64,000 nucleotides of DNA from Shimia sp. CNT1-13L.2 (GCF_024331145.1 NZ_JANDJO010000001.1:496001-560000), one strand, 5' to 3'. Positions 15,874 to 26,882 are shown, numbered from the stretch's first letter. Numbers and translations are program-made. The notes: generated by a model from the sequence alone, not told the origin.

Positions 15874-16467
15874 TCAAGCCGCTGCCGCCCCCATGGCAGC
15901 GGCTTTTTTCAACCACTTGCCGATCACCCGCTGTTCGGGATGGCTGGTGCCACTGAACTGCGTGATCTTCAGCGGACGAATGCCCACAAAGCCAAGGATC
16001 TGACCCCGAAGCTGCACCATCAGCGCATTGCGATACAACAGGCGGAACACCCAGTTCGGCGTATCCGACAGCATCAGAACCCGCCCCGTGCGCCCGCTCA
16101 GCATCGGCCCCGGCAACCCCAGCTTGGTCGGGTTGCGCGTATCAAACGTCCGCCCCGGCAGGAACGCCCGATCCACGAGCCCCTTGAGCTTGGCCGGCAA
16201 CCCGCCCCACCAGACCGGCGTCGCCAGCACCACGTGCTCTGACCATTCGATGTCCTGCAACACCTTCTCCAACCCCGGCTCCAGCGGCTTCTGGTTCACG
16301 TAGCCGCCGAACCCATAGTCCGGGTCAAAGTCGAGGTCGTGCAGACGCGTCATCCGCACCTCGTGGCCGGCATCCCGCGCCGCCTTTGCATAGCTCTCGG
16401 CAAGGCTTCCCGTCAGCGAGGTTTCCGCAGGGTGTCCGTCCAGAACAAAAATCCGTTTCACAGTCAT
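15874..16467 (-). CDS. NAD(P)H-dependent quinone/flavin oxidoreductase, flavodoxin_2 fold
   Basis: A 197-residue protein of the NQO1/MdaB/KefF flavodoxin-like family: KRIFVLDGHPAETSLTG at the N terminus (phosphate loop of FMN/FAD), ATPVWWGGLPAKLKGLVDR at about 80-98 and a GKTLMLSDTP-like RVLMLSDTPNW further on. Such enzymes make two-electron reductions of quinones or similar toxic electrophiles. It is divergent from a TetR gene across three matching 12-bp palindromes, so it is very likely the regulated target. The ATG at 16467 has GGAGAG upstream; an upstream extension would run through the operators and is rejected. Confidence 0.85.
   Translation of the reverse strand: MTVKRIFVLDGHPAETSLTGSLAESYAKAARDAGHEVRMTRLHDLDFDPDYGFGGYVNQKPLEPGLEKVLQDIEWSEHVVLATPVWWGGLPAKLKGLVDRAFLPGRTFDTRNPTKLGLPGPMLSGRTGRVLMLSDTPNWVFRLLYRNALMVQLRGQILGFVGIRPLKITQFSGTSHPEQRVIGKWLKKAAAMGAAAA
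15876..15909 (+). terminator. Rho-independent terminator embedded in the convergent gene
   Basis: The stem GCCGCTGCC (15878-15886) pairs with GGCAGCGGC (15895-15903), and six T follow (15904-15909). The whole structure lies in the last codons of the minus-strand flavodoxin-fold gene, where it encodes a lysine- and alanine-rich tail, so one sequence serves as protein end for one gene and terminator for the other. Confidence 0.7.
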
Positions 16468-16492
16468 GAGGCTCTCCATGATTCCATTAAAT

Positions 16493-16557
16493 TGACCATG
16501 GTCACTTTTATTGCCCTCAAAATTGACCGCGGTCAATATTAAATTTGACCACGGTCA
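16493..16557. promoter_or_regulatory. Three TGACC-type palindromic operators (TetR sites)
   Basis: Three 12-bp palindromes share the form TGACCNNGGTCA: 16493-16504 (AT centre), 16524-16535 (GC centre, extended to 14 bp by flanking T/A) and 16546-16557 (one symmetric base changed). Their starts are 31 and 22 bases apart, close to three and two helical turns, so bound dimers would lie on one face. They fill the gap between the divergent quinone-reductase and TetR genes, which implies joint repression and autoregulation. Confidence 0.8.
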
Positions 16558-16578
16558 CAAATCATGCGATGACACCCC

Positions 16579-17172
16579 ATGGCCAGAGCAATCCAACAAC
16601 GCACCCTCAAGACCCGCGCCAAACTTCTGGACGCGGCCACCGCCGTCGTTTCCGAAAGCGGCTACGAAGCTTTGCGCGTGGAAGAAGTTGTCCTGCGCGC
16701 CGGTGTCGCCAAGGGCACCTTCTTTGCGCATTTCAAGGACAAGGATGCCCTGATGGATCAACTGATCGGGGCCGAGATCGACCGTCACCTCGACCAGATC
16801 GAATCCCTTTCCGCGCCAAAATCCATTTCCGAGATGGTCGACGCGCTGATGCCGCTTGCGGATTTCATGAGCTGCGAACGCTATGTCTTCGACGTGATCA
16901 TCCGCTACTCCGGCGCCGCCGCCAACGAAGAAATCGGCCCGATTGCCATGACCTTCGGCCGCCATGCCGAGGTCGTGACCAAGTGGCTCTCCAACACACC
17001 CTTCCGGCAGGACATCTCACCTGAACTTCAGGCCGAAGGCGTGCAGGCCTTTGCCATTCAGGCGATTTCCCTGATGTTCTGTTCCCTGCACAATGCGGTC
17101 ACGGTGCGCGACCGGCTGGAAACCTACCTCGACGCTTGGCTGCTGCCATCCGCGGCGGGCAAGGCAACGTAA
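16579..17172 (+). CDS. TetR family transcriptional regulator
   Basis: A 197-residue TetR protein. The DNA-binding domain occupies about 8-55, with VVSESGYEALRVEEVVLRA leading into the recognition helix KGTFFAHFKDKDAL; the rest is a variable helical ligand domain. It is divergent from the flavodoxin-fold oxidoreductase, and the three operators between them mark it as the local repressor, probably released by a quinone or electrophile. The ATG at 16579 lies 21 bases after the last operator. Confidence 0.9.
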   Translation: MARAIQQRTLKTRAKLLDAATAVVSESGYEALRVEEVVLRAGVAKGTFFAHFKDKDALMDQLIGAEIDRHLDQIESLSAPKSISEMVDALMPLADFMSCERYVFDVIIRYSGAAANEEIGPIAMTFGRHAEVVTKWLSNTPFRQDISPELQAEGVQAFAIQAISLMFCSLHNAVTVRDRLETYLDAWLLPSAAGKAT

Positions 17173-17199
17173 AAGCCCGCGTCACTTCCTGACACGGGC
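17171..17199 (-). terminator. Terminator between convergent tetR and DUF3775 genes
   Basis: A stem of ten base pairs with one mismatch (17175-17184 with 17190-17199, loop CTTCC). Read on the minus strand it is followed by TTTT (17174-17171), so it best serves the DUF3775 gene, but it starts two bases after the tetR stop and may act in both directions. Confidence 0.6.
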
Positions 17200-17242
17200 C
17201 TGAAATCATTCATATTTTCCGGCGCATCACGCCGAAGGTCCC

Positions 17243-17569
17243 TCATCCGCGACGGACAAGTTCATCCTCTTCGTCGGAAAGGTTGATGCCAAGGGCATCC
17301 ATCCCGTTCTCAAGGTGGTCCGACAGGTGTGGCGATCCCAGAAGATAGTCGGCAGTCGGGGCCGTCGCCTCCGCCTTCGCGGTTTCGATCGCCTCTTCCA
17401 ACTCGTCCGCCATAAAGCTGTCACGGCCGATCCACATCACGGCGACAAGGCTCGCCTGCTCATCTTCATTCAAGCGTTCGATGAAGCCCCTGAGCTCGCC
17501 CTCGGCGCGGTTAAGCTCGCGGGACATCAGCACCACCTGCGCAACCTTCCACGGCGAAATTTCAAGCAT
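17243..17569 (-). CDS. DUF3775 domain-containing protein
   Basis: A 108-residue acidic soluble protein, mostly helical by composition, with MLEISPWKVAQVVLMSRELNR at the start and a DSFMADELEEA segment; this matches the DUF3775 family of alphaproteobacteria, whose function is not known. It has no signal peptide or membrane segment. It is transcribed from the 157-base gap after rmuC and ends before the hairpin at 17171-17199. Confidence 0.7.
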   Translation of the reverse strand: MLEISPWKVAQVVLMSRELNRAEGELRGFIERLNEDEQASLVAVMWIGRDSFMADELEEAIETAKAEATAPTADYLLGSPHLSDHLENGMDALGINLSDEEDELVRRG

Positions 17570-17726
17570 AGTCTTAGGCCTCCATTAGTTCTGTGCCCCT
17601 ATTGCACAGATAAATATGCCCCCCGTCCTTGATCTTTCGCAAATCAATTCGTGGTTCGCATCTTTAATCTTGCCATGCCGCAAGGGGGACAACAGCTGCA
17701 CTTTGGGCTGCGTCAGCGTGCAAACA

Positions 17727-19079
17727 TCACGCGTCCGGCTTGGCCAGCGGCACAACCTTGGTCTCTTCGGGGGCCAGTTCCTCAAAGTCGAAATTGTCCA
17801 GACGACGCGCCCGACGGCCCGCCTTGTCGGCGCTGATCTTGATCTCGGAAATGTCCTTGGCCGCCTGCCCGAAGTGCCGGTCAAGGTTCTCGACCCGCGT
17901 CCCAAGCCGTTCCACATCCGAATAAAGCAAGCCAAGCTCGCGACGGATCGCACCGGCCTGTTCCCGCATCCGCGCGTCTTTCAGAATCGCCCGCATGGTG
18001 TTCAACGTCGCCATGCAGGTGGTCGGCGACACGATCCAGACCCGCGCCGCAAACCCTTCCTGCACCAGCTCCGGAAACTTGGCGTGCAACTCGGCATAGA
18101 TCGCTTCCGACGGCAGGAACATCAGCGCACCATCCGCCGTAACCCCTTCAAGGATGTATTTTTCCGAAATGTCCTTCACGTGCTTACGCACCGACGTGCG
18201 GAACATCTGGATACCGGCCTTGAGCTCTGCCTCGGTCTCGGCCCCTACCATCACCTCATAGGCTTCCAGCGGAAACTTCGAGTCGATCACGATGGGCCCC
18301 GGCGGGTTCGGCAGGTGGATCAGACAGTCGGCCCGCTTACCATTCGGCAGCGTATGTTGCAGCGAATAGCTGTCTTTCGGCAGAGCCTTGGACACGATGT
18401 CGTTCAACTGGATTTCCCCAAAGGCCCCGCGCGTCTGTTTGTTCGACAGGATATCCTGCAACGACAGCACATCGCCCGACAGCTTGGTAATATTTTCCTG
18501 CGCCTTGTCGATGGTCGACAGCCGCTCCTGCAACGCCGTCAGCGAGGTCGCGGTGCGCTTGGCGTTGCCCATCAGGCTTTCGTTCATCTTGGCCTGCATA
18601 TCGTTCAGCGCGCGGTTCGTCTTCAACTGAAGATCCGCCATGTTCTCCTGCAACCGCATCTGGCTCTGGCCCAGCGTCTCCGACAGCTTGAGCTGCTGCG
18701 CCGCCAGCGTGTCCGCCATGTTTTGCTGCATATGCGCAAGGTTCTCGCCCGTGCTGCGCTGTGCCTTGGCAAGGTTCTCATGCAGGTTCAACTGCACCTC
18801 GCCCAGCCGCTGTTCCATCAGGTTGGTGATCTGCGATTGCGCCTGCGCCTGTGATTGCGCCACCGTGCTCAGGCTGCCGCCCAGCTGCTCCTGCCCAAGC
18901 GCAAGCTGATCCACCCGCTGCCCCATGCCCGACAGCTGGTTCAGCACCCCTTGAGTGGCCGCCGCCGACTGCCGCGCCCGGCGCAACATCGCCCACAGCA
19001 TCAGCAGGATAAGCGCCACGCCCACACCGGCACCGATCAACAGGTATTCCTGCGTCTGGGGATCCGCAAAATCAATCAT
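17727..19079 (-). CDS. rmuC: DNA recombination protein RmuC
   Basis: A 450-residue RmuC. One N-terminal transmembrane helix (about 12-30) is followed by a long coiled-coil region rich in Gln, Leu and Asn (about 40-190) and then the conserved nuclease-like core containing [26 protein letters not shown] and [11 protein letters not shown]. RmuC limits inversions at short inverted repeats and is thought to be a membrane-tethered nuclease. Its ATG overlaps the mutL stop by four bases (ATGA, 19076-19079), so it is translationally coupled to a second genome-stability gene. Confidence 0.92.
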   Translation of the reverse strand: MIDFADPQTQEYLLIGAGVGVALILLMLWAMLRRARQSAAATQGVLNQLSGMGQRVDQLALGQEQLGGSLSTVAQSQAQAQSQITNLMEQRLGEVQLNLHENLAKAQRSTGENLAHMQQNMADTLAAQQLKLSETLGQSQMRLQENMADLQLKTNRALNDMQAKMNESLMGNAKRTATSLTALQERLSTIDKAQENITKLSGDVLSLQDILSNKQTRGAFGEIQLNDIVSKALPKDSYSLQHTLPNGKRADCLIHLPNPPGPIVIDSKFPLEAYEVMVGAETEAELKAGIQMFRTSVRKHVKDISEKYILEGVTADGALMFLPSEAIYAELHAKFPELVQEGFAARVWIVSPTTCMATLNTMRAILKDARMREQAGAIRRELGLLYSDVERLGTRVENLDRHFGQAAKDISEIKISADKAGRRARRLDNFDFEELAPEETKVVPLAKPDA

Positions 19080-20950
19080 GTCCGCCCGAACAGCCTTTCA
19101 ATATCGCTCAGTTTCAATTCCACGTAGGTCGGCCGCCCGTGGTTGCATTGCCCGGAATGCGGCGTCGCTTCCATCTCGCGCAGCAGGGCATTCATCTCGT
19201 CCGCCCGCATCCGCCGCCCCGACCGTATCGACCCGTGACAGGCCACACGGCTGAGGATCGCCTCGATCCGCGCCTGCACAAGAAAGCTCTCGCCCTGGTC
19301 ATCCAGCTCGTCGAGGATATCCAGCACCATCGCCCGCGCATTCACCTCACCAAGGATCGCCGGCGTCTCGCGCACCGCAACAGCCCCGCCACCAAAGGCC
19401 TCGATGGTCAGACCCAGCTTGGACAGCTCCTCCGCCACCGCCAGCAAGCGCGCGCAATCGCCATCCGAAAGCTCAACGATCTCGGGGATCAGCAACGCCT
19501 GCGCGGCGACACCGTTTTCGGCCATCTGGGTCTTGAGCCGCTCATAGACCAGCCGCTCGTGCGCCGCGTGCTGATCGACAATCACCATGCCCGTCTCGGT
19601 CTGGGCGATGATATAATTCTCGTGCACCTGCGCTCGCGCAGCCCCAAGCGGCAGAGCCTCGGTCGGGGCCTCCTGCGCCTCGGGCGCGGCCACATCAACC
19701 ACCGGCTCAACCCGCGCGCTATAGCTTTCCGACAGATCAGCAAACCCCGGCTCAACCACCGGTGCCGGCGCCTGCATTCCATACGCTACCGTACGGGCGC
19801 CCAGCGAAGGCCGATCCATCTGGTAAACCCGCGCCGGACCGCCCATAGGCTCTGGCCGCATCGCGCCAAGCGTCGCGCCCGCCACCGTCGTCGAGGCCCG
19901 ATGCCCCGCCTCGGCAAGCGCATGGCGCAAACCACTCACGATCAGGCCCCGCGCCGTCCCCGGATCGCGGAACCGCACTTCGGATTTCGCCGGATGCACG
20001 TTTACGTCCACAAGATGCGGGTCGCATTCGATGAACAGCGCCGCCGCCGGATGCCGGTCGCGGCTCAGGAAATCGAAATAGGCCGCCCGCAGCGCCCCCA
20101 CCAACAACTTGTCCTTCACCGGCCGCCCGTTCACGAACAGGTACTGCGCCACGTTCGACCCGCGCGAATAGGTTGGCAACGCCGCATACCCGGTCAGGTG
20201 CAGCCCCTCGCGGCTGGCATCAATGCGCAAGGCGTTCTCGGCGAACTCGGCACCGATGATCCGCGCCAGCCGCCCGTGCAGCGCATCGAACAGGTCGCCG
20301 CTTTCGGCTTCGGCCCGAAAGGTGATCCTCCCTTCGCCCCCGCCCGACACATCGCGCAGCACGAACCCCACGAAAGGTTCGGCCATCGCCAGCCGCTTCA
20401 CCACATCGGTGATCGCCTGTGCCTCGGCCCGATCAGAGCGCATGAATTTCAACCGCGCCGGCGTGGCAAAGAACAGGTCGCGCAACTCGACGATGGTGCC
20501 GTTCGAAAGGGCCGCGGGTTTCGCCGCCGCCATCTTGCCGCCATCCACCGTGATCACCGCGGCGTCCGCTCCCGGCACCCGCGATGTAATCGACAACCGG
20601 CCCACCGCCCCCAAGGACGGCAGCGCCTCGCCCCGAAACCCGAAGGTGTGAATATCCAGCAGGTCCGACCCGTCAATTTTCGAGGTCGCATGGCGTGACA
20701 GGGCCAGCGGCAAATCCTCTTCGGCAATCCCGCACCCATCATCCGTCACACGGATCAGGGTCTTGCCACCATCGGCATAGGCCACCTCGATCCGCCGCGC
20801 ACCGGCATCCAGCGCATTCTCGACAAGTTCCTTCACCGCCGAGGCCGGACACTCCACCACTTCACCGGCGGCAATCCGGTTGATCTCGGCATCGTCAAGT
20901 TGCCGGATAACCGGCCGATTTTGGCTTATTTTGGGGTCAGGCTGGGACAT
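19076..20950 (-). CDS. mutL: DNA mismatch repair protein MutL
   Basis: A 624-residue MutL. The N-terminal GHKL ATPase shows [25 protein letters not shown] motif I, DDGCGI (motif II) and [12 protein letters not shown] (motif III). The C-terminal part holds [12 protein letters not shown], the metal site of the nicking endonuclease found in MutL of organisms without MutH. The start at 20950 (MSQPDPKIS) is preferred over an upstream in-frame start at 21028, which would add 26 residues before the conserved region. It is the first gene of a mutL-rmuC pair. Confidence 0.95.
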   Translation of the reverse strand: MSQPDPKISQNRPVIRQLDDAEINRIAAGEVVECPASAVKELVENALDAGARRIEVAYADGGKTLIRVTDDGCGIAEEDLPLALSRHATSKIDGSDLLDIHTFGFRGEALPSLGAVGRLSITSRVPGADAAVITVDGGKMAAAKPAALSNGTIVELRDLFFATPARLKFMRSDRAEAQAITDVVKRLAMAEPFVGFVLRDVSGGGEGRITFRAEAESGDLFDALHGRLARIIGAEFAENALRIDASREGLHLTGYAALPTYSRGSNVAQYLFVNGRPVKDKLLVGALRAAYFDFLSRDRHPAAALFIECDPHLVDVNVHPAKSEVRFRDPGTARGLIVSGLRHALAEAGHRASTTVAGATLGAMRPEPMGGPARVYQMDRPSLGARTVAYGMQAPAPVVEPGFADLSESYSARVEPVVDVAAPEAQEAPTEALPLGAARAQVHENYIIAQTETGMVIVDQHAAHERLVYERLKTQMAENGVAAQALLIPEIVELSDGDCARLLAVAEELSKLGLTIEAFGGGAVAVRETPAILGEVNARAMVLDILDELDDQGESFLVQARIEAILSRVACHGSIRSGRRMRADEMNALLREMEATPHSGQCNHGRPTYVELKLSDIERLFGRT

Positions 20951-21071
20951 ACCGCAAAACCTAGCATAGTCGCGCTTGATTCTGCCACAGGCAATGGCGG
21001 CGGAAATTGTAACCGCTGCGCCGCTCATCCCACGTTGGAAAGGGTGTTGTCAAACGCTGTTTCGGCCCTGC

Positions 21072-21350
21072 TCAGTCGCCGCTGTCCGAACCGCTCTCAC
21101 TGCCGATCACCATCGCAAGCGAGGTCGCGACAACCGCGTCGGGGTCAACCGATTGCAATGGTTTGCGGCGTGCCAGTACGATCAGGGCAATGCCCGCAAA
21201 CCCCAGCAATCCACCCACGAAAAGCCCCGCGAAAATCGCCTCTGCATCGCCAGTGCGATACCCCAACGACGCCTGTCCGGCAAAGAACCCAAGACCGGCC
21301 CCACAGAGGCCGATGGCGATCAGATAGATGATCAGTTTGCGCAGCCACAT
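21072..21350 (-). CDS. Small two-helix membrane protein, unknown function
   Basis: A 92-residue protein with two hydrophobic helices (about 6-24 and 38-58) joined by an acidic loop, a basic RRK after the second helix and an acidic, Ser-rich tail ending SESGSDSGD. No family was recognised. The ATG at 21350 (MWLRKLII) has GGGAG nine bases upstream and is preferred over 21383. It stands alone between mutL and the oxoprolinase gene on the same strand. Confidence 0.55.
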   Translation of the reverse strand: MWLRKLIIYLIAIGLCGAGLGFFAGQASLGYRTGDAEAIFAGLFVGGLLGFAGIALIVLARRKPLQSVDPDAVVATSLAMVIGSESGSDSGD

Positions 21351-21460
21351 GGCGCGTCTCCCGATACGAAACACCCGCCTCAAGGCTGCGCCTTTTTTGC
21401 ATTTCTGTCAAATTCGGCCCGAAATCAGGCCTGAAATCAAACCGGGAACAGGCAGGGATT

Positions 21461-24400
21461 TCACCCTGCCTTGCCCCAACCACCACCGCCCGGCGTCGCC
21501 ATGCCGAACACGCCGCCTGCGGGCAGTTCGATCTCGTCGTTTCCTTTGAGATCAACACGTTGCCCATCCGGCATTTCGGCCCAGTTCACACCGACGCCCC
21601 CGGCCGCACCACCGTCCACACCGTAGGGCGGAACAATGCGGTGCGAGGTCAGCGTCGTCACCGTCACAGGCACAAGGAACCGCATCCGGCGCCACGATCC
21701 TTCGCCGCCACGCCACTCTCCGGCGCCTCCGGAATCAGCGCGAATCCCGAACTCCTCAAGCCGCACGGGGAACCGTTTCTCAAGGATTTCCGGATCGGTC
21801 ATGCGGGTGTTGGTCATGTGGCTTTGCACCGCGTCACACCCGTTAAAGCCCGGCCCGGCACCGGTGCCTCCGGCGATGGTCTCGTAGTTCTGGAAGTCCG
21901 CGTTGCCCCAGATGAAGTTGTTCATCGTCGCCTGCGAACAGGCAATCACGCCCAGCGCGCCATAAAGCGCGTTACAGGTGGCCTGGCTGACCTCGGTATT
22001 CCCCGCGATCACGGCCGCCGGATAGACCGGGTTCAACATGGACCCGTCCGGCACAACGATCCTGAGGGGTTTCAGACAGCCTTCGTTCAGCGGGATTTCC
22101 GCCCCGACCATCGTCCGGAAAACATAAAGAACCACCGCACGGCAAATCGACAGCGGCGCATTATAGTTGCCCGCGTGCTGCGCGCTGGTTCCGGTGAAAT
22201 CAATCACCGCTTCACGCGCCTCACGATCAACCGAGACCTTCACCTCGATCTGTGCACCGCTATCCATCGGATAGCTGAACGCCCCGTCGTTCAGACGGTC
22301 GATCACGCGGCGCACGCTTTCTTCGGCATTGTCCTGAACGTGGCCCATATAGGCCTGCACCACGTCCAGACCGTATTGCGCCACTACCTTCAACAACTCG
22401 CGTCGCCCGGTCTCGTTCGCGGCAACCTGCGCCTTGAGGTCGGCCATGTTCTGATCGGGATTACGCGCCGGATAGGTGCCTGACGCCAGCACATCCCGCG
22501 CCCGCGCCTCTTGCAATTCGCCCTGTTCAACAAGGCGCACGTTGTCGATCAACACGCCTTCGTGGTCGATATGCGTACTATCCGGCGGCCCCGATCCCGG
22601 GGTCCGGCCGCCAATATCGGCATGGTGCCCGCGCGAGCCCAGCCAGAACACCACCTCGCCACCGTGGAACACGGGCGTCACCACCGTCACATCCGGAAGG
22701 TGCGTGCCGCCGTTGTAGGGTGAATTCAGCATAAAGGCATCGCCCTCGGCCACATCTGGGTTCTGCCGCATCACGGTCCGGATCGACTCGGCCATCGATC
22801 CAAGGTGCACCGGCACATGCGGCGCGTTCGCCACGAGATCGCCATTGGTGTCAAAGATCGCACAAGAGAAATCCAGCCGTTCCTTGATGTTCACCGACCA
22901 CGACGTATTGGCCAGCGTTGCCCCCATCTGGTCGGCCACGCTCATGAACAGGTTGTTGAACACCTCCAGCAACACAGGGTCCGCCTCGGTCCCCGCCGCC
23001 TTGGCCCGCGCCATGTCTTCGACGCGCTCCACCACGAGGTTGCCAAGGCCATCCACCCGCGCTTCCCAGCCGGGTTCGATCACGTTGGTGCCCGTCGCCT
23101 CGGTGATCACCGCCGGCCCCTTGACCACGGCCGCCCCGCCAAGGGTGTCACGATCAAACAGCGGCACCTCCTGCCACGCCTCGCCGACATGGACACCGAT
23201 CATGGCTTTGGCCGCGCCATCGCCCTCGGACACGACCGCCGAAGGCGCCTCGCCGGTTTCGCCAATTGCCTCGACCGAGATCATCTCGAACAACAGACCC
23301 CGCTCTGGCGAGACAAAACCGAACCGCTGCTTGTGCGCCTCCTCAAAGGCCACCCGCATCTCAGCCTCCGGCCCAAACGGCACCTCAAGCGCCTGGTGGG
23401 ACCCGTCATAGCGCAGATGCGCACGCGCCTCGATCCGGACCTGCTCCACCCCCTGCGCAACCACCTCGTCGCGGGCCTCTGCCTCGATCCCGGCCAGCGC
23501 CGCAGCCGCCGCAGCAGCATCCGCCACCGGCGCATCCAGCTGCACCTCGCGCATCGCCCGGATCTCTGCCAGCCCCATGCCATAAGCCGACAGCACGCCC
23601 GCGTGCGGATGGATGAACACCCGCTTCATGCCCAGCGCATCCGCCACCAGACAGGCATGCTGCCCGCCCGCGCCGCCAAAACACTGCAACGTATACTGCG
23701 TCACGTCATGGCCGCGCTGTACGGAAATCTTCTTGATCGCATTGGCCATGTTGTCGACCGCGATCCGCAGGAACCCTTCGGCCACCACCTCCGGCGCCTG
23801 CTCCGGCTGGCCCGTCGCCGCGGCAATCTCGGCCGCCAGCGCCGTGAACTTCTCGCGCACGACCTCCGCATCCAGCGGCAAATCGCCATTGATGCCAAAG
23901 ACATGCGGGAAGTGATCCGGATTCAACTTGCCCAGCATCACGTTACAATCGGTCACCGTCAGCGGCCCGCCACGACGGTAACAGGCCGGCCCCGGATCGG
24001 CCCCTGCGCTTTCCGGCCCCACCTGGTACCGGCCATCACGGAACGAACAGATCGAACCGCCCCCCGCCGCAACCGTGTGAATATCCATCATCGGCGCGCG
24101 CATCCGCACCCCGGCCACCTCGGTCTCGAACGATCGCTCGTAATCACCGGCATAGTGGCTGACGTCGGTCGAAGTGCCGCCCATATCAAACCCGATCAGC
24201 TTGTCGAAACCAGCCGCCTCGCCGGTCTTGACCATGCCCACGATACCACCCGCCGGCCCCGAAAGGATCGCGTCGCGCCCGTGGAACAGGCTGGCATCGG
24301 TCAGGCCGCCATTAGACTGCATGAACAACAGCCGCTCGCAGGCCCGCCCCATATCCAGCGCCCCCGCCACCTGTTCGACATAACGGCGCAGGATCGGCGA

Positions 24401-25039
24401 GAGATAGGCATCCACAACCGTGGTATCGCCCCGCCCCACCAGCTTGGCCAGACGGCTCACTTCCGAACTTACCGACACCTGCGTAAAGCCGATCTCCCGC
24501 GCCATCTCGGCGGCGCGCTCCTCATGGGCGGGGTTCAGATACCCATGCAGACCTGCAATCGCGATCGCGCGGATACCTCCGTCAAATCCGGCCTGCATCG
24601 CAGCCCGCAGGCTCTCTTCGTCCAGCGCCTTCACGACACCGCCATCGGCATCAAGACGCTCGTCCATTTCGATCACGTCTTCATACAACAGGTCCGGACG
24701 CTTGATCTCGAGGTCAAACAGGCGCGGACGGGTCTGGTACCCGATCTTGAGCAGGTCTTTGAACCCCTTGGTGATCACCAGAAGAACCCGCTCGCCCTTG
24801 CGCTCCAAAAGCGCATTGGTGGCCACCGTGGTGCCCATCTTGACGGCGCGAATGCCGCCATCGGGAAAGGTCGCGCCTGCGCCCATCAACTCGCGAATGC
24901 CCTGCACCGCCGCATCACGATAGCGTTCGGGGTTCTCCGACAACAGCTTGTGCGTCACAACCCCGCCATCCGGCTGACGCGCCACGATATCGGTAAATGT
25001 GCCACCCCGGTCGATCCAGAATTCCCAACGTCCGCTCAT
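21461..25039 (-). CDS. 5-oxoprolinase/hydantoinase family, HyuA-HyuB fusion
   Basis: A 1192-residue protein joining both halves of the ATP-dependent hydantoinase/oxoprolinase family. Residues about 1-680 are the HyuA half ([13 protein letters not shown] at the start, [11 protein letters not shown] near 285-295, an actin-like ATPase fold). Residues about 700-1190 are the HyuB half ([33 protein letters not shown]). The fused length and order match eukaryotic-type 5-oxoprolinase, which opens 5-oxoproline to glutamate with ATP; hydantoin or other cyclic amides are alternatives. It is divergent from the phosphatase-SQR gene across 163 bases. Confidence 0.88.
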   Translation of the reverse strand: MSGRWEFWIDRGGTFTDIVARQPDGGVVTHKLLSENPERYRDAAVQGIRELMGAGATFPDGGIRAVKMGTTVATNALLERKGERVLLVITKGFKDLLKIGYQTRPRLFDLEIKRPDLLYEDVIEMDERLDADGGVVKALDEESLRAAMQAGFDGGIRAIAIAGLHGYLNPAHEERAAEMAREIGFTQVSVSSEVSRLAKLVGRGDTTVVDAYLSPILRRYVEQVAGALDMGRACERLLFMQSNGGLTDASLFHGRDAILSGPAGGIVGMVKTGEAAGFDKLIGFDMGGTSTDVSHYAGDYERSFETEVAGVRMRAPMMDIHTVAAGGGSICSFRDGRYQVGPESAGADPGPACYRRGGPLTVTDCNVMLGKLNPDHFPHVFGINGDLPLDAEVVREKFTALAAEIAAATGQPEQAPEVVAEGFLRIAVDNMANAIKKISVQRGHDVTQYTLQCFGGAGGQHACLVADALGMKRVFIHPHAGVLSAYGMGLAEIRAMREVQLDAPVADAAAAAAALAGIEAEARDEVVAQGVEQVRIEARAHLRYDGSHQALEVPFGPEAEMRVAFEEAHKQRFGFVSPERGLLFEMISVEAIGETGEAPSAVVSEGDGAAKAMIGVHVGEAWQEVPLFDRDTLGGAAVVKGPAVITEATGTNVIEPGWEARVDGLGNLVVERVEDMARAKAAGTEADPVLLEVFNNLFMSVADQMGATLANTSWSVNIKERLDFSCAIFDTNGDLVANAPHVPVHLGSMAESIRTVMRQNPDVAEGDAFMLNSPYNGGTHLPDVTVVTPVFHGGEVVFWLGSRGHHADIGGRTPGSGPPDSTHIDHEGVLIDNVRLVEQGELQEARARDVLASGTYPARNPDQNMADLKAQVAANETGRRELLKVVAQYGLDVVQAYMGHVQDNAEESVRRVIDRLNDGAFSYPMDSGAQIEVKVSVDREAREAVIDFTGTSAQHAGNYNAPLSICRAVVLYVFRTMVGAEIPLNEGCLKPLRIVVPDGSMLNPVYPAAVIAGNTEVSQATCNALYGALGVIACSQATMNNFIWGNADFQNYETIAGGTGAGPGFNGCDAVQSHMTNTRMTDPEILEKRFPVRLEEFGIRADSGGAGEWRGGEGSWRRMRFLVPVTVTTLTSHRIVPPYGVDGGAAGGVGVNWAEMPDGQRVDLKGNDEIELPAGGVFGMATPGGGGWGKAG

Positions 25040-25202
25040 AGCGTGCCTCCCAAATTACCGGCCAAGGCTTCACCCCCTCGACGACCAATGTCAACGCCCC
25101 CTGCGACCCTTGGACCCTTCCCAAAATTCGGGCATCATCTTAAAGAGACCAGAACGCGCGCTATCACCGGCCTCTTTCCGGCCAAACCAAAAGGAATGAC
25201 CG

Positions 25203-26876
25203 ATGGACGCCAAGAAGATTTCCGAACAGATTTCCGTGTCCCCGCAGATCACCGCCGCCGATGTAAAGACCATCGCCGCGCTAGGGTTCCGTTCGATCAT
25301 CTGCAACCGCCCCGACGGTGAAGGCCCCGACCAGCCCTCCTTTGACGAGATCGAAGCCGAAGCCGTAAAGGCCGGTCTCACCTGCCGTCACATGCCGGTC
25401 ATCTCTGGCAAGGTCACTGATGAAAGCGCGGCTGAATTTGGCACCGCCCTGATGGAGCTTCCCGGACCGGTTTTCGCCTATTGCCGCACCGGTACACGCT
25501 CGGCAACGCTCTGGTCTTTGGCCCAGGCTGCCACTATGAAGCCCGCCGAAATCCTCGAGGCAACGCAGGCCGCCGGCTACGATATGGCCGGTGTGGTGCG
25601 CCGCATCGTGAACGGCGGCAAAACCCCGACCGACACTGCGGACGCCGCCTTTGACGTGGTGATCGTCGGTGGCGGTGCGGCCGGTATCGCCGTGGCCGCC
25701 TCGCTGACATCGCGCAAGCCGGGCCTCGACATCGCGGTCATTGATCCGGCCGGCACCCACTACTACCAGCCCGGCTGGACAATGGTCGGCGGCGGCATTT
25801 TTGATGCCGAAACCACCGCCAAGACCATGGGCAGCCTGATCCCCAAAGGCGTGCATTGGATCAAGTCCGCCGTCGCCGCGTTTGAGCCGAAAGACAACGC
25901 AGTCGTCCTCGATGGCTGTCGCGTGGTGAAATACAATCGCCTGATTGTCTGCCCCGGCCTAAAGCTGAACTGGCATGGCGTCGAGGGCCTTGTCGAAACC
26001 CTCGGCAAGAACGGCGTCACCTCGAACTATCGCTATGACCTCGCGCCCTACACCTGGGAGCTGGTCAAGGGCCTGAAACAGGGCCGCGCCCTCTTTACCC
26101 AACCGCCGATGCCGATCAAATGCGCTGGCGCCCCGCAAAAGGCGCTCTATCTCTCGGCCAACAACTGGGAGCGCATGGGAACCCTGCCGCAAATCGACAT
26201 CGAGTTCATGAATGCCAACCCCACCCTGTTCGGCATCAAGGATTATGTCCCGGCGCTGATGGACTACATCCAGCGCTACAATGCGAAGCTGAACTTCCAT
26301 CACAACCTGATCGCCGTCGATGGCGCGGCCAAAACCGCCACCTTCGAAGTCACCGCACCGGACACCGAAACCACGACGATCACCCGCGAATTCGACATGA
26401 TGCACGTCTGCCCGCCGCAGATCGCACCCGACTTTATCCGTGTCTCGCCACTGGCCGACTCGGCAGGCTGGGTCGATGTGGATCAATCCACCCTGCGCCA
26501 CAAGGAATTCGATAACATCTGGTCGTTGGGTGACGTGATGAACGCCCCGAATGCCAAAACCGCCGCCGCAGCCCGCGTGCAGGCCCCCATCGTGGCGGAA
26601 AACGTGGTCGACGACATCGCCGGAAAATCCCCGACCGCCATCTACAACGGTTACGGCTCCTGCCCTCTCACCGTTGAACGCGGCAAGATCGTACTGGCGG
26701 AATTCGGCTATGGCGGCACCCTGTTGCCGACCCTGCCAAAGTGGCTGATCAATGGCGAACGCCCCTCGGCACTGGCCTGGATTCTCAAGGAACAAATCCT
26801 GCCGCCGGTCTACTGGAAGGCCATGCTGCGCGGCAAGGAATGGCTTGCCAAGCCCGAGAAAGTCTCGGCCAAATAA
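25203..26876 (+). CDS. TIGR01244-type phosphatase/sulfurtransferase fused to SQR-like flavoprotein
   Basis: A 557-residue two-domain protein. Residues 1-110 are a DUF442/Blh-type domain with the CRTGTRS loop (Cys94, Arg99), shared by dual-specificity phosphatases and rhodanese-like sulfur carriers. Residues about 150-550 are an FAD oxidoreductase of the sulfide:quinone oxidoreductase group, with VVIVGGGAAGI (153-162) and YYQPGWTMVGGG; the latter half contains PIKCAGAPQKALYL. The fusion suggests sulfide oxidation coupled to persulfide handling, as in Blh/Pdo systems. An AAAGGAATG ribosome site and a downstream terminator frame it as a single-gene unit. Confidence 0.85.
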   Translation: MDAKKISEQISVSPQITAADVKTIAALGFRSIICNRPDGEGPDQPSFDEIEAEAVKAGLTCRHMPVISGKVTDESAAEFGTALMELPGPVFAYCRTGTRSATLWSLAQAATMKPAEILEATQAAGYDMAGVVRRIVNGGKTPTDTADAAFDVVIVGGGAAGIAVAASLTSRKPGLDIAVIDPAGTHYYQPGWTMVGGGIFDAETTAKTMGSLIPKGVHWIKSAVAAFEPKDNAVVLDGCRVVKYNRLIVCPGLKLNWHGVEGLVETLGKNGVTSNYRYDLAPYTWELVKGLKQGRALFTQPPMPIKCAGAPQKALYLSANNWERMGTLPQIDIEFMNANPTLFGIKDYVPALMDYIQRYNAKLNFHHNLIAVDGAAKTATFEVTAPDTETTTITREFDMMHVCPPQIAPDFIRVSPLADSAGWVDVDQSTLRHKEFDNIWSLGDVMNAPNAKTAAAARVQAPIVAENVVDDIAGKSPTAIYNGYGSCPLTVERGKIVLAEFGYGGTLLPTLPKWLINGERPSALAWILKEQILPPVYWKAMLRGKEWLAKPEKVSAK

Positions 26877-26882
26877 CGTCTC

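Noticed and set aside
22805-25321. An 838-codon open frame opposite the 5-oxoprolinase gene
   Set aside because: Composition is very rich in Arg, His and Pro and no motif is present; the opposite strand has a complete, well-conserved enzyme.
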